A stretch of DNA of 64,000 nucleotides from Pelistega ratti (GTDB taxonomy: Bacteria; Pseudomonadota; Gammaproteobacteria; Burkholderiales; Burkholderiaceae_B): the NCBI RefSeq assembly GCF_009833965.1, contig NZ_CP047165.1, forward strand, positions 930,001 to 994,000, in the 5' to 3' direction. Under the pieces are notes generated by a model. It saw only the letters and a program-made list of their open reading frames with translations, ran no database searches and had not been told where the DNA came from. The translations under genes were made by a program, and so were the position numbers. Position 1 is the first letter of the stretch. Every line of letters starts with the position of its first letter. This document shows positions 8,202-16,460 of the stretch, one piece after another.

Positions 8202-10703
8202 ATGGAAAATAAGAAGAGATATGACCGCACTTTTAAACTGAGTGTACTAGTAGCAGCATTGAGTATGGCAAATATGGCATGGGCAAACGAAGTAGCATGT
8301 AGTCCTAGCGGTATAAGTATTACAGAGAAAAATGGAGCAACTCTTAATAGTTGTGTACTAAATCAACCAGATCCAGACAATCCCTATCAATTAACAAAAA
8401 TTCATATACAAAATAGTAAAAATACCACTATCAATAATTCTCAAATTTCTATTTCAAATGAAGAATCTTTCGGCATTCGTATTGAAAATTCCGATGTAAC
8501 ACTCAATAATGTTACTTTAACGGCAAGTAGTCCCGATGATCAACAAGGAAGTCAAATAGGTATAGAAGCAATAGACTCTATCGTTAATATTAATGGAGGC
8601 AACTATAAAACAGAAACAGATGAAAACACAAGTGAAGCCTTTTATTTAGACAATTCCACCATAAATATAAAAAATGCAACAGTATCTATAAGTGGAGAAG
8701 GAAATAATGGTTTTTCTTTATTCAATAATAGTACTGCTAATTTAGAAAATATCACACTAACAGCAACTGATGGTGCAGAGGCTGTACTTTATGATGCCGA
8801 AAATACGAATATCCACTCAGTCATTAATATTACTAATTCTACATTAACAGCAAATGCTAGTTTATTTGGTGTCACTTGGAGTGACCGCCAAATGGCAGAG
8901 GGAAAATTTCAAGTTAATCTTAATAACTCAACACTAAATACACCTTTTATTATTAGTGCATCAGATGCAGGTGATAATGGAGTTTTTCTATCAGAGCAGA
9001 TTCAACTAACAGCTAATAACAGCAAATTAAATGGGCTTATCACTATTTTTGAAAATAAAGAAAATAAAAGTACACTTAATGTAAATTTAACAGACTCTAC
9101 TTGGACTACAAAACCATTCATTATCGAAGAGGATCGCACTGTACTCCATCCAAGTGTCAGTAACCTCTCCCTCAACAATAGTACTGTCAATTTAGAAAAA
9201 ACCAATAGTTTCCAAACCCTTACTATTAAAGGCAATCTCACTGGCTCTGGTACTTTCAACCTCAATACTAATATCGCTGAAGAAAAAGGCGATAAAATCA
9301 TAGTACAAGGCACCGCAGAGGGCAATCATCAATTGGGGGTTACCGATCATGGTATTGCCGTTGCGAATAAAAAACTAACCCTTGTTGAAACTAATGGTGG
9401 TAATGCTGCCTTTCGTTTAACCAATCCCAATAACCGTGTAGATTTAGGGGCATATCAATATTTCCTAGCCAAAGAAGGCAATAACTGGGTATTAGCTAAT
9501 TCTCAAAGTGCTGTAACGCCTCCTAATCCTGATGTACAACCAGACCCCATCATACCTCCAGTAACACCCCCAGCGGTTGAACCTAGTGTACCCGAAACAC
9601 CAGCAGAACCAGCAGAACCAGCAGAACCAGCAGAACCAGCAGAACCAACAGAACCAACAGAACCAACAGAACCAACAGAACCAACAGAACCAACAGAACC
9701 AACAGAACCAACAGAACCAACAGAACCAACAGAACCAACAGAACCAACAAAACCAACAGAACCAGCAGAACCAAGTGACCAAAGTACACCAGTAGCACCT
9801 GTTCAACCGATAAACACTGCCTTACCGCAAACCGCCTTATTATCGAATAAAGCCAATGCTCAAGTATCACTTCGTCAAGCACAACTATTAGTCGTCGAGA
9901 ACGAACTTAGCGGTCTTCACCAACGTTTAGGGGAAATCAAAAATGGTGAAAAGGGTAATCTATGGATACGTAATGTCAATGCTCGTGAGAAACTAGCCGC
10001 CCTTTCTACAGGTGACAGTAAAACCGCAGGCTTTAAACAAAATATTCACACCCTACAAATAGGAGCAGATACAGCTATTACTAATAATTTCCGCCTCGGT
10101 GGCTTTATCGGTCGTAGCCAAGCCAATGTAGATTTTAATGGTGACTATGGTAAGGGAAAAGTCTATAGTAATAGTGTCGGTTTATATGCTACTTATCTTG
10201 CTGATAACGGTTTTTATATGGATAATATTGTGAAATATAACCGTTTAAAAACTAAATCTGACCATACCAAAGACCGCCGTTACCATGCCTACACCCTCTC
10301 TAGTGAAGTAGGTAAACAATTCCACTTAAATGGCGATTGGACAATTACACCACAGGCACAATTAGCATGGACACACATTCAAGGTAAAGACAATGAAGAT
10401 AGTCTTTCTGCACTCACCTCTCGTGTGGGAGTACGTGTAGCAAAAGGCTTTACCCTTGAAAATGGCTGGCACTTACAACCTTATGCCGAAGTCAATGCGA
10501 TGACTAGCCATAACCGCCATAGCAAAATCCATTACACCAATGCAGCATTAGATGTTGCGAGTAGCCGTGAACGAGTTGAAAGTATCCTTGGCTTAAATGC
10601 TGGCAAAGCAAACCATCGTTTTGGGGTAGAAATCAGCCGAGCTGATGGTAAACATTACGATAAACCTTATCAAATCCAAGCAGCTTATCGTTATCAATGG
10701 TAA
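8202..10703 (+). CDS. Pertactin-like type V autotransporter with repeat linker
   Basis: Surface autotransporter of 833 aa. The signal peptide covers residues 1-28 (cleavage after MAWA). The passenger (about 29-445) is rich in Asn/Thr/Ser with repeated NIT/LNNST-type rungs, consistent with a right-handed beta-helix. A Pro-rich linker of 19 three-residue units (AEP/TEP, residues 468-524) follows. The C-terminal 12-stranded barrel (about 565-833) starts near GNLWIRNVNAREKLAAL and ends with the aromatic residue in YRYQW. The barrel and linker resemble the pertactin/BrkA/Vag8 group of Bordetella. No protease catalytic triad is visible in the passenger, so adhesin or shielding roles are more likely than enzyme activity. 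It is monocistronic with its own terminator. Confidence 0.93.
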   Translation: MENKKRYDRTFKLSVLVAALSMANMAWANEVACSPSGISITEKNGATLNSCVLNQPDPDNPYQLTKIHIQNSKNTTINNSQISISNEESFGIRIENSDVTLNNVTLTASSPDDQQGSQIGIEAIDSIVNINGGNYKTETDENTSEAFYLDNSTINIKNATVSISGEGNNGFSLFNNSTANLENITLTATDGAEAVLYDAENTNIHSVINITNSTLTANASLFGVTWSDRQMAEGKFQVNLNNSTLNTPFIISASDAGDNGVFLSEQIQLTANNSKLNGLITIFENKENKSTLNVNLTDSTWTTKPFIIEEDRTVLHPSVSNLSLNNSTVNLEKTNSFQTLTIKGNLTGSGTFNLNTNIAEEKGDKIIVQGTAEGNHQLGVTDHGIAVANKKLTLVETNGGNAAFRLTNPNNRVDLGAYQYFLAKEGNNWVLANSQSAVTPPNPDVQPDPIIPPVTPPAVEPSVPETPAEPAEPAEPAEPAEPTEPTEPTEPTEPTEPTEPTEPTEPTEPTEPTEPTKPTEPAEPSDQSTPVAPVQPINTALPQTALLSNKANAQVSLRQAQLLVVENELSGLHQRLGEIKNGEKGNLWIRNVNAREKLAALSTGDSKTAGFKQNIHTLQIGADTAITNNFRLGGFIGRSQANVDFNGDYGKGKVYSNSVGLYATYLADNGFYMDNIVKYNRLKTKSDHTKDRRYHAYTLSSEVGKQFHLNGDWTITPQAQLAWTHIQGKDNEDSLSALTSRVGVRVAKGFTLENGWHLQPYAEVNAMTSHNRHSKIHYTNAALDVASSRERVESILGLNAGKANHRFGVEISRADGKHYDKPYQIQAAYRYQW
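9603..9773 (+). repeat. 19-copy 9-bp tandem repeat inside the autotransporter gene
   Basis: Units read (G/A)CA-GAA-CCA: five AEP copies (9603-9647), eleven TEP (9648-9746), one TKP, one TEP and one AEP. The unit is 9 bp, so copy changes keep the frame and alter only linker length. The near identity of the central 11 copies points to recent slippage or recombination. Confidence 0.95.
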
Positions 10704-10742
10704 CAGTGATTTGATGTAATCTATACTAATCACCAACACAAT

Positions 10743-10774
10743 AAAGGGATATCAAAACGGTATCCCTTTTTTAT
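10743..10774 (+). terminator. Terminator after the autotransporter
   Basis: Stem AAAGGGATA (10743-10751) with TATCCCTTT (10761-10769), followed by T residues to about 10772. It lies 40 bases past the stop codon. Confidence 0.85.
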
Positions 10775-10780
10775 AGGTAT

Positions 10781-10900
10781 AAATTTGATTTTAAATAAAA
10801 TAGATCAACAATAATTAATTCCAATCAAAATAAATAAAAAATAATTAATTTTATACAGATATAATTAATTTTAAGCAAAATGATTTAAAAACAATCAATT
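10781..10900. repeat. Helically phased AT-rich repeats
   Basis: ATAATTAATT occurs exactly at 10811, 10841 and 10861. Near copies are at 10891 (ACAATCAATT) and 10781 (AAATTTGATT), most followed by TTTA. Start-to-start distances are 30, 30, 20 and 30 bp, close to whole helical turns, which is compatible with bent DNA or a multi-site protein target. The 10704-11141 gap otherwise holds a terminator and a MITE-like element but no gene. Confidence 0.5.
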
Positions 10901-10924
10901 TTATGTGAACTTAAATTCAAGATA

Positions 10925-10981
10925 GAAGTGCAACGTTTTAAAAACTGAGTTGATAAGGTAAGATATGCTATGTTGCACTTC
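10925..10981. mobile_element. Short MITE-like inverted-repeat element
   Basis: Ends are the perfect 10-bp inverted repeat GAAGTGCAAC (10925-10934) and GTTGCACTTC (10972-10981), with 37 bp between them. The interior TTGATAAGGTAA and outer bases match the element near 29727-29784 when reversed. The ends resemble those of IS30-family elements by memory, which is inference. Confidence 0.5.
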
Positions 10982-11141
10982 AGTTTTGAATCTACCAGAT
11001 AAATATATTTGCTGATCTAAGGAGTGAGATTCAATAATAATTTTATGGATAATTTTGTATGCAATGGATTTTTATACGTAGAGCAGAATAAATAGTCACC
11101 AATTCACTCAATCAACATAGCATACACTATTAGCTAATACT

Positions 11142-11615
11142 TTATGATGGATGATGAGCAACTTTTAATCGTTTAAGTGCATCTATCGCTGGTTGTGAAA
11201 TTTTATCGCCACGTTTTGCAGATTGCTGATACCAAAAAATAGCTTGATCAAGATTCTTATCTGTACCAATTCCATTTTCATAGAGATAAGCTAACCAATA
11301 TTGACCCGTAATATCCCCCGAGGCAGAGATTTGAAAATGTCTAAAAGACTTTCTCTCATCTTTCTCTACACCATAGCCATTCAAATACATCAGACCTATA
11401 TAACGGCTAGCTTTCATATCTCCTAATTGTGTTGCTTTCTGAAAAAGAGGAAGTGCTGATACATAATCTTTTTGATTATAAAGTGAAAGTCCTTGATCAA
11501 AACTGGCTTTTGCTATCTCCCTCATTTCATCTGATGGCTGAAACATACGTTGATGATAAGGTGGTGAGCAAGCAGCTATCACGCTAACAACACATAATAA
11601 GAGAAATTTTTTCAT
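11142..11615 (-). CDS. Sel1-repeat lipoprotein
   Basis: 157-aa lipoprotein. A short signal ends in the lipobox VIAAC (Cys16). Three Sel1-like/TPR-like repeats follow, with the pattern GDMKASRYIGLMYLNGYGV, GQYWLAYLYENGIGT and AIFWYQQSAKRGDKISQPAI. It is probably periplasmic and membrane-anchored, with a protein-binding role of unknown target. ATG 11615 is chosen because the upstream in-frame TTG would add five polar residues before the signal. It is monocistronic and faces no obvious partner. Sel1 lipoproteins are sometimes immunity-like or stress related, but nothing here decides it. Confidence 0.8.
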   Translation of the reverse strand: MKKFLLLCVVSVIAACSPPYHQRMFQPSDEMREIAKASFDQGLSLYNQKDYVSALPLFQKATQLGDMKASRYIGLMYLNGYGVEKDERKSFRHFQISASGDITGQYWLAYLYENGIGTDKNLDQAIFWYQQSAKRGDKISQPAIDALKRLKVAHHPS

Positions 11616-11710
11616 GGTGTTATTTATCAAAATATCATCTACTATTTATATAATAACTTTTCACCTTAAAGTATATTATGAAATTTTACTAATGAATAAA
11701 GTATAAAACA

Positions 11711-12499
11711 TCATTTAATAGTTCTTTCTTCAAAATTTTTCCATTCATTAAATAATCCATTACCCAAATATTCAATTAAGAATAGTGGAAATGAACTTAA
11801 AACTAGCAGTTTATGAGCTGGATTAATATATTTTTCCAACTGCATTTTATAAATTTCTTTCTGATTAAAATTTATAGTTGATTTATATTCTACAGGGAAT
11901 GAAAAATTATCTAGGATTAAATAATTAATAGATTTAAGGTGTGACGAAAAAATAGAAAACCAATCATTCTTAGTTAACTTAATAATCTGTTCAAATTTCT
12001 TATTACAAATTCTGCTGACATACGTTTTATAATGCTCATCAGGAGATATATCAACAATCACACATTCTTCATGGATAGGATGCTTATAAGACTCAATCAT
12101 CGGGTAATTTATATATAGCTTACCATTCCCCGTTTCATCATTAAATAGGTTAAGCATATCATTTATACAGTCAGGGTATTTGCTGGCGACAGTATCATGA
12201 CCATCATAATCAAAAAAAAGAAATATCTCACTAATTTGATTACGTTGGAGTATTTGAAGTTCAGGATCAGCACTACTTTTCTGCTGTAAGCTGATCTCTT
12301 TAATCAATGCAAATGTATCTAAAAATTCAGAACCAAAATCCTCATAATCAGTAAATTTCTTATAGAGGTTATAGATATTTAAGCATATTGGAAATATTTT
12401 CATATTTTTAGATACAAATTCTGTTTTGAATTTATTCAAAATACGAGGGTCTAGCTTTTCTCCTTCTGTAATACACAAAACAAAATTTTCTTTATCCAT
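11711..12499 (-). CDS. Toprim/RloB-like putative nuclease, partner of the upstream ATPase
   Basis: 262-aa protein, not clearly in a named family by eye. It starts with ITEGEKLDPRIL (Glu12, Glu14), continues with EIFLFFDYDGHDT (Asp97, Asp99, Asp102), and has INYPMIESYKHP (Glu136). This E...DxD layout with a late 'P-x-x-E' strand is the pattern of Toprim-like proteins such as RloB, AbiLii and the DUF4435 protein AriB of PARIS. The ATG overlaps the end of the ATPase gene by 8 bases, and AGGG sits 7 bases upstream, so the pair is one operon. By analogy it may be the toxic effector (nuclease) held by the ATPase; this is inference. GC is lower than in the neighbouring core genes. Confidence 0.6.
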   Translation of the reverse strand: MDKENFVLCITEGEKLDPRILNKFKTEFVSKNMKIFPICLNIYNLYKKFTDYEDFGSEFLDTFALIKEISLQQKSSADPELQILQRNQISEIFLFFDYDGHDTVASKYPDCINDMLNLFNDETGNGKLYINYPMIESYKHPIHEECVIVDISPDEHYKTYVSRICNKKFEQIIKLTKNDWFSIFSSHLKSINYLILDNFSFPVEYKSTINFNQKEIYKMQLEKYINPAHKLLVLSSFPLFLIEYLGNGLFNEWKNFEERTIK

Positions 12500-13616
12500 T
12501 AAAATGCCCTGCTTGATATAATTTTTCTAAGTTATGTGCTTCTCTTAACTCTTTTTGTGTAAGATTATTTAGAGAGTTTATTTCTTTTCCATTAATCACA
12601 AAACCACAATCAGGACGAATTAAATCATTAGTAAGTAAATTCGTATTATGTGTTGTCAATATGACTTGAGTTTTAGGAAGTTGCTTAAGTTTTTTGACTA
12701 AATTTTCAGATAGCGCAAAATGATACGAACAATCAAATTCATCTATAAATAATAATGGTATTTCATTTTTCTTAATACTTTGCCACCAATAATAAAAGAA
12801 TGTTAGACTTAAAGTACCTGTTGAAACAGTATCAAAAAATGGCAGTATTTTTTCTCCCATTTTAATGCCAATAATAGATTTATTTAACTGTTTAACTTTG
12901 GTTAATTTAAAATCAAGCTCAAAATCATTTAAAAATTTTTCAAAATCTTTGAGATTATCCTTATCTATAATATCTTGCTCAATATTATTTAACCCAGATT
13001 TATACCCTGTATAATTTTGACCTGCAAAAACATTTCTAAAATAAAGTATATGATTTACAAATTCTATAAACCTAATAAAAATACTATTATTGATATTTCC
13101 TCTATCTAAACTAGTATTGCTATAAATATATTTAATAGCAGATAAATTCTGCGATGGATTAATGATTTTATTTAAGTTCTCTGCCCCCATTAAAGTGGTT
13201 GAGAAAGGTTGGTTTAAATTATAATCTACAACAACTTCATCAGATATAAGTAGTTTTTCTGAAATTAGTTTTGCCCTTTCATCTTTTTTATATTCATAGA
13301 TAACTGGTTTTTTATGATTATTTTCATCTAAAAATTCAAATTCAAATTTAAATAATGCATATTTATCATTAGATAAAGCACTTAAATAATTATCAGACAC
13401 TAAACTAGTTTCATTATCCGTTAAATGTGAGACTAAATCAAACATAGCCCATGCCAGATTAGACTTTCCAGAGCCATTTTTTCCATATACTAGGGCTAAT
13501 TTAATTAGTCCATTCAATGTACAATCTGTATTAAATGTGTAATTATTAGCTGATAAATCAAATTCCAATGTATTATTAAATTGCCGATAATTGCGCACAG
13601 AGAACTTCTTTAGCAT
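12492..13616 (-). CDS. AAA/ABC-type ATPase of an anti-phage-like pair (RloA/AbiLi/AriA-like)
   Basis: 374-aa SMC/ABC-like ATPase of the AAA_15/AAA_21 type. The N-terminal strand FSVRNYRQFNNTLEFDL is followed by Walker A GKNGSGKS (45-52). A diverged insertion (about 80-240) follows, then a signature-like STGTLS (265-270), Walker B LLFIDEFD (288-295) and the switch His in TTHNTNLL (His323). The C-terminus HNLEKLYQAGHFNG is typical of standalone ATPases found with a small nuclease partner. The start ATG has TAGGAGT at proper spacing. It is the first gene of a two-gene operon with the Toprim-like protein and lies 1.1 kb from the type I restriction locus, as rlo genes do in Campylobacter. Its role as a defence sensor is inferred. 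Confidence 0.75.
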   Translation of the reverse strand: MLKKFSVRNYRQFNNTLEFDLSANNYTFNTDCTLNGLIKLALVYGKNGSGKSNLAWAMFDLVSHLTDNETSLVSDNYLSALSNDKYALFKFEFEFLDENNHKKPVIYEYKKDERAKLISEKLLISDEVVVDYNLNQPFSTTLMGAENLNKIINPSQNLSAIKYIYSNTSLDRGNINNSIFIRFIEFVNHILYFRNVFAGQNYTGYKSGLNNIEQDIIDKDNLKDFEKFLNDFELDFKLTKVKQLNKSIIGIKMGEKILPFFDTVSTGTLSLTFFYYWWQSIKKNEIPLLFIDEFDCSYHFALSENLVKKLKQLPKTQVILTTHNTNLLTNDLIRPDCGFVINGKEINSLNNLTQKELREAHNLEKLYQAGHFNG

Positions 13617-13918
13617 AGCGATTACTCCTAGTCTCTACAGTCTTTTCATTCTACCATAAACATCCGTAGAAAAAATACGGCAAAGTATTTTTGTATAATT
13701 TATTATACAAATAGGAAAGTAAACATATTATCCCTAAAAGCTATTACTCTTTTGGGCAAAATCACATTATTTTTAACAAACATAAAATACTTTCCTTAGA
13801 AAAAATGTTATTTACCTACATTTTTTCATTGGAAAAAGTGTTACCCACTATCAATTTATCATTGATAAAAATATGCAATTCTCTTAAAATAAAGTAAACT
13901 GTATCAAAAGAGTCAATA
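13617..13918. other. AT-rich spacer between defence genes
   Basis: About 300 bp with no coding character and AT over 70 percent. It contains the upstream region of the ATPase operon (minus) and ends at the ATPase gene fragment at 13919. No repeats or RNA genes were recognised. Confidence 0.4.
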
Positions 13919-13990
13919 ATGCAACGCGATATTTTAAACAAACTCACTCAATGGAAAGCCAAACCAAATCGTAAACCATGGCAGCCATAA
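13919..13990 (+). pseudogene. N-terminal fragment of a DUF4143/AAA_14 ATPase gene
   Basis: A 23-codon frame starting MQRDILNKLTQWKAKPNRKP then WQP and a stop. This matches the conserved N-terminus of the bacterial AAA_14/DUF4143 ATPases (M-x-R-x-I-x(5)-L-x(2)-W-K), which normally continue with a Walker A region. Nothing of the rest is found downstream. It is a deletion remnant inside the defence island. The family assignment rests on this short motif alone. Confidence 0.5.
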
Positions 13991-14063
13991 AAATAATGAC
14001 TGCCATTATTTAATAACGTTTAATCTAGTAAATCTACACCATTAAAACTCAGTAACTATCCAC

Positions 14064-14360
14064 TCAATAACTACACAAAACAGGCTTTATAGAAAAGTCC
14101 GCTTTTTGAGAAGCTATCCATAAATCATAATCAGCCTGTTGGTGTAACCAACTCTCAGGACTAGGGCTATTTTCACCTAACCAACGATGCAATCGTAATG
14201 CCATATCAGCACTAATACTAGATTTACCATTTAATAAGCGAGAGAGTGTTACACGATTAACCCCTAGCTGTTTAGCTGCTTCAGTAACACTTAAACCAAG
14301 TGCAGGTAAAATATCTTCACGAATAACTTCAGCAGGGTGTGGGGGATTATACATACGCAT
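14064..14360 (-). CDS. higA: HigA-family antitoxin (XRE/HTH)
   Basis: Antitoxin and autorepressor of a HigBA type II module, 98 aa from the second ATG. The typical start MYNPPHPAEVIREDILPALG is followed by the XRE helix-turn-helix SVTEAAKQLGVNRVTLSRLL (about 25-45) and the HigA C-terminal helix SPESWLHQQADYDLW. ATG 14360 fits the AGGAG better (6 bases) than ATG 14363 (3 bases). The toxin gene directly upstream is broken, so the antitoxin is orphaned. Its last residues (KPVLCSY) differ from the usual end and may be remodelled. Confidence 0.87.
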   Translation of the reverse strand: MRMYNPPHPAEVIREDILPALGLSVTEAAKQLGVNRVTLSRLLNGKSSISADMALRLHRWLGENSPSPESWLHQQADYDLWIASQKADFSIKPVLCSY

Positions 14361-14369
14361 CATAAACTC

Positions 14370-14619
14370 CTAATGATAGTCTTGATAATCAACAATTTCT
14401 GCGTGCCCATTCTCCAATTTAAAGGTAATACGCCAATTACCGTTAACTTTAACACTCCAATGATTGGCAAGATGACCTGATAAAGAGTGTAAATTAACCG
14501 GGAATATTCATATCTTGAGCAGTTTTACTACTATCTAACCGAGCTAAAATTCGTTTTAGTTTAGCTGAATGTACAGCAATAATACCAGCCGTTGAGCCAA
14601 TTTTATAAAACTTTTCTAC
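14370..14619 (-). pseudogene. higB: HigB-family toxin, truncated and frameshifted
   Basis: Reading the minus strand, one frame gives VEKFYKIGSTAGIIAVHSA and continues to QDMNIPG, where it hits TAA. Shifting frame by one base restores NLHSLSGHLANHWSVKVN through to EIVDYQDYH and a TAG at 14370. Both halves match the HigB/RelE-fold toxin. The first residues (normally MIxSFKDKDTE) are also missing and a TGA precedes the visible part. The toxin is therefore inactive. A sequencing error could explain the frameshift but not the missing start. Confidence 0.85.
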
Positions 14620-14752
14620 TCACCACCCCTACACTCTCCCTCTATTTTAGGTACAATAATCATCATCTTAAAAAACAGTAAAATGCAGTATAAAAACTGT
14701 TTTATTTCAATACAATATTGATAATTTACTTTTTGTTACAAAAGGATTTTAT

Positions 14753-16460
14753 ATGACTTCGCCACACGACACGACACGACACGACACGACACGACACGAC
14801 ACGACACGACACGACACGACACGACAACGCACAACTAGCACAGGCATTTCTCACTGAGCTAGACAAAAAGCTCTGGGACGCTGCCGACAAACTACGCTCC
14901 AAAATAGATGCCGCTAATTACAAACATATTGTATTAGGGCTTATCTTCCTCAAATACATTTCCGATAGCTTTACCGCCCAACAACAAAAACTCACCGCTA
15001 TCCTACAAGACCCAGAGAACGAACTCTATCTTGACCCCTCTTTCTACGATAGCGAGACCGATTACCAAACCGCCTTACAAAACGAACTAGAGAACCGTGA
15101 TCTCTACACCCAAGACCATGTTTTCTGGCTACCTCGTCAAGCCCGTTGGGAAGAAATTCAAGCCGTTTCCTCACTCGATGCCGGTGCAGAGCTACCATGG
15201 GGAGGCAAATTTAACGGTATTACTCAACTCATTGATAATGCCTTTGATGCCATTGAAAAGGACAACGAACAACTACGCGGAGTCTTAGAGCGTATCTCTC
15301 GCTTTGCCATCAGTGATGAAGCCTTACGCGGTTTAATCATGCTCTTTTCTGATACCAACTTCACCCACCCACAATACCATGGCAAACCCATTCCACTAGG
15401 AGCAAAAGACATTCTCGGTCATGTGTATGAATACTTCTTAGGACAATTTGCACAAGCAGAGGGTAAACGCGGTGGCGAATACTTTACCCCAAAATCCATT
15501 GTTAGCCTTATTGTCGAAATGCTCGAACCCTATCAAGGACGCGTCTATGACCCAGCCATGGGTAGCGGTGGTTTCTTTGTACAAACTGAACGCTTTATCC
15601 ATGCTCACCAAGGCAATATCAACAACATCAGTATTTACGGACAAGAAGCCAACCCCACCACGTGGAAACTAGCTGCCATGAATATGGCAATCCGAGGGAT
15701 AGAGTACAACTTTGGCAAACACCATGCCGACACCCTCACCGATCCTAAGCACCTTAGCACCAAGATGGATTTTATTATGGCAAATCCACCCTTTAATATT
15801 AGCGATTGGTGGCAAGAAAAACTCGCTGATGATCCACGTTGGCAATACGGTATCCCCCCGGCAGGCAATGCTAACTTTGCATGGTTACAGCACATGATTT
15901 ACCACCTTACCCCTAACGGCAAAATGGCACTCTTACTGGCTAACGGTTCAATGAGTAGCCAAACCAGTGGGGAGGGAGAAATTCGCCGTGCCATTGTACA
16001 AGCCGATTTAGTCGAAACCATGGTTGCCCTACCCGGTCAGCTCTTTACCAATACCCAAATCCCCGCTTGCATTTGGATTATCAATCGGAATAAACCCCGT
16101 AAAGGTGAAGTCCTCTTTATTGATGCTCGCCAAATGGGTGAAATGAAAACCCGTGTACTGCGTGATTTTTCAGACAAAGACAAAGCCTATATTGCCGATA
16201 CCTACCACCATTGGCAGCAAAACAAAGACTATCAAGATATACCTGCTTTCTGCAAATCCGCTACCCTAGCCGAGATTGAGGCAAATGATTTTGTACTTAC
16301 ACCGGGACGTTATGTCGGAGCAGCAGAACAAGAAGATGATGGCATACCCTTTGCGGAAAAAATGAAAGAGCTAACAGCATTGCTAAATGAGCAATTTACA
16401 CAAAGTGCTGTATTAGAAGTAGAGATTAAAAAGAATTTAAAGGAGTTGGGGTATGAGTGA
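14753..16460 (+). CDS. hsdM: Type I restriction-modification methyltransferase HsdM, phase-variable and out of frame here
   Basis: N6-adenine methyltransferase subunit of a type I system. The body of the gene is intact: LWDAADKLRSKIDAANYKHI near the N-terminus, the family sequence EYFTPKSIVSLIVEML, SAM motif DPAMGSGGFF (about 15549-15578) and catalytic NPPF (15783-15794). The only plausible start, ATG 14753 with AGGA upstream, is followed at once by a 5-bp repeat tract (14764-14826). In the present length the ATG frame ends at TGA 14855-14857. The body lies one base out of that frame, and its own frame has no start between the tract and the internal ATG 15339. One unit more, or two fewer, would restore a protein of about 569 aa. 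hsdS overlaps its end by 8 bases. Confidence 0.9.
14764..14826 (+). repeat. Pentanucleotide simple sequence repeat (ACACG)12.6 in hsdM
   Basis: 63 bp of perfect ACACG repeats (12 full copies plus 3 bases) start 11 bases after the hsdM start codon. No reading frame on the plus strand through it has a stop. The tract acts as a frame switch for the downstream gene because 5 is not a multiple of 3. Confidence 0.97.

Noticed and set aside
9603..9773. Possible CRISPR array
   Set aside because: The unit is 9 bp with no spacers and lies in a coding frame; the 5-bp tract in hsdM was dismissed as CRISPR for the same reason.
9492..9882. Three overlapping repeat-rich open frames (CWF/LLV repeats antisense, NQQ repeats sense)
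   Set aside because: All are shadows of the 9-bp repeat in the autotransporter gene, which has no stop in any frame; the autotransporter frame has the signal peptide and barrel.
15339..16460. Short HsdM starting at ATG 15339 as a functional protein
   Set aside because: It would lack the N-terminal helical domain needed for DNA and HsdS contact; upstream sequence in the same frame is clearly HsdM up to the repeat tract.
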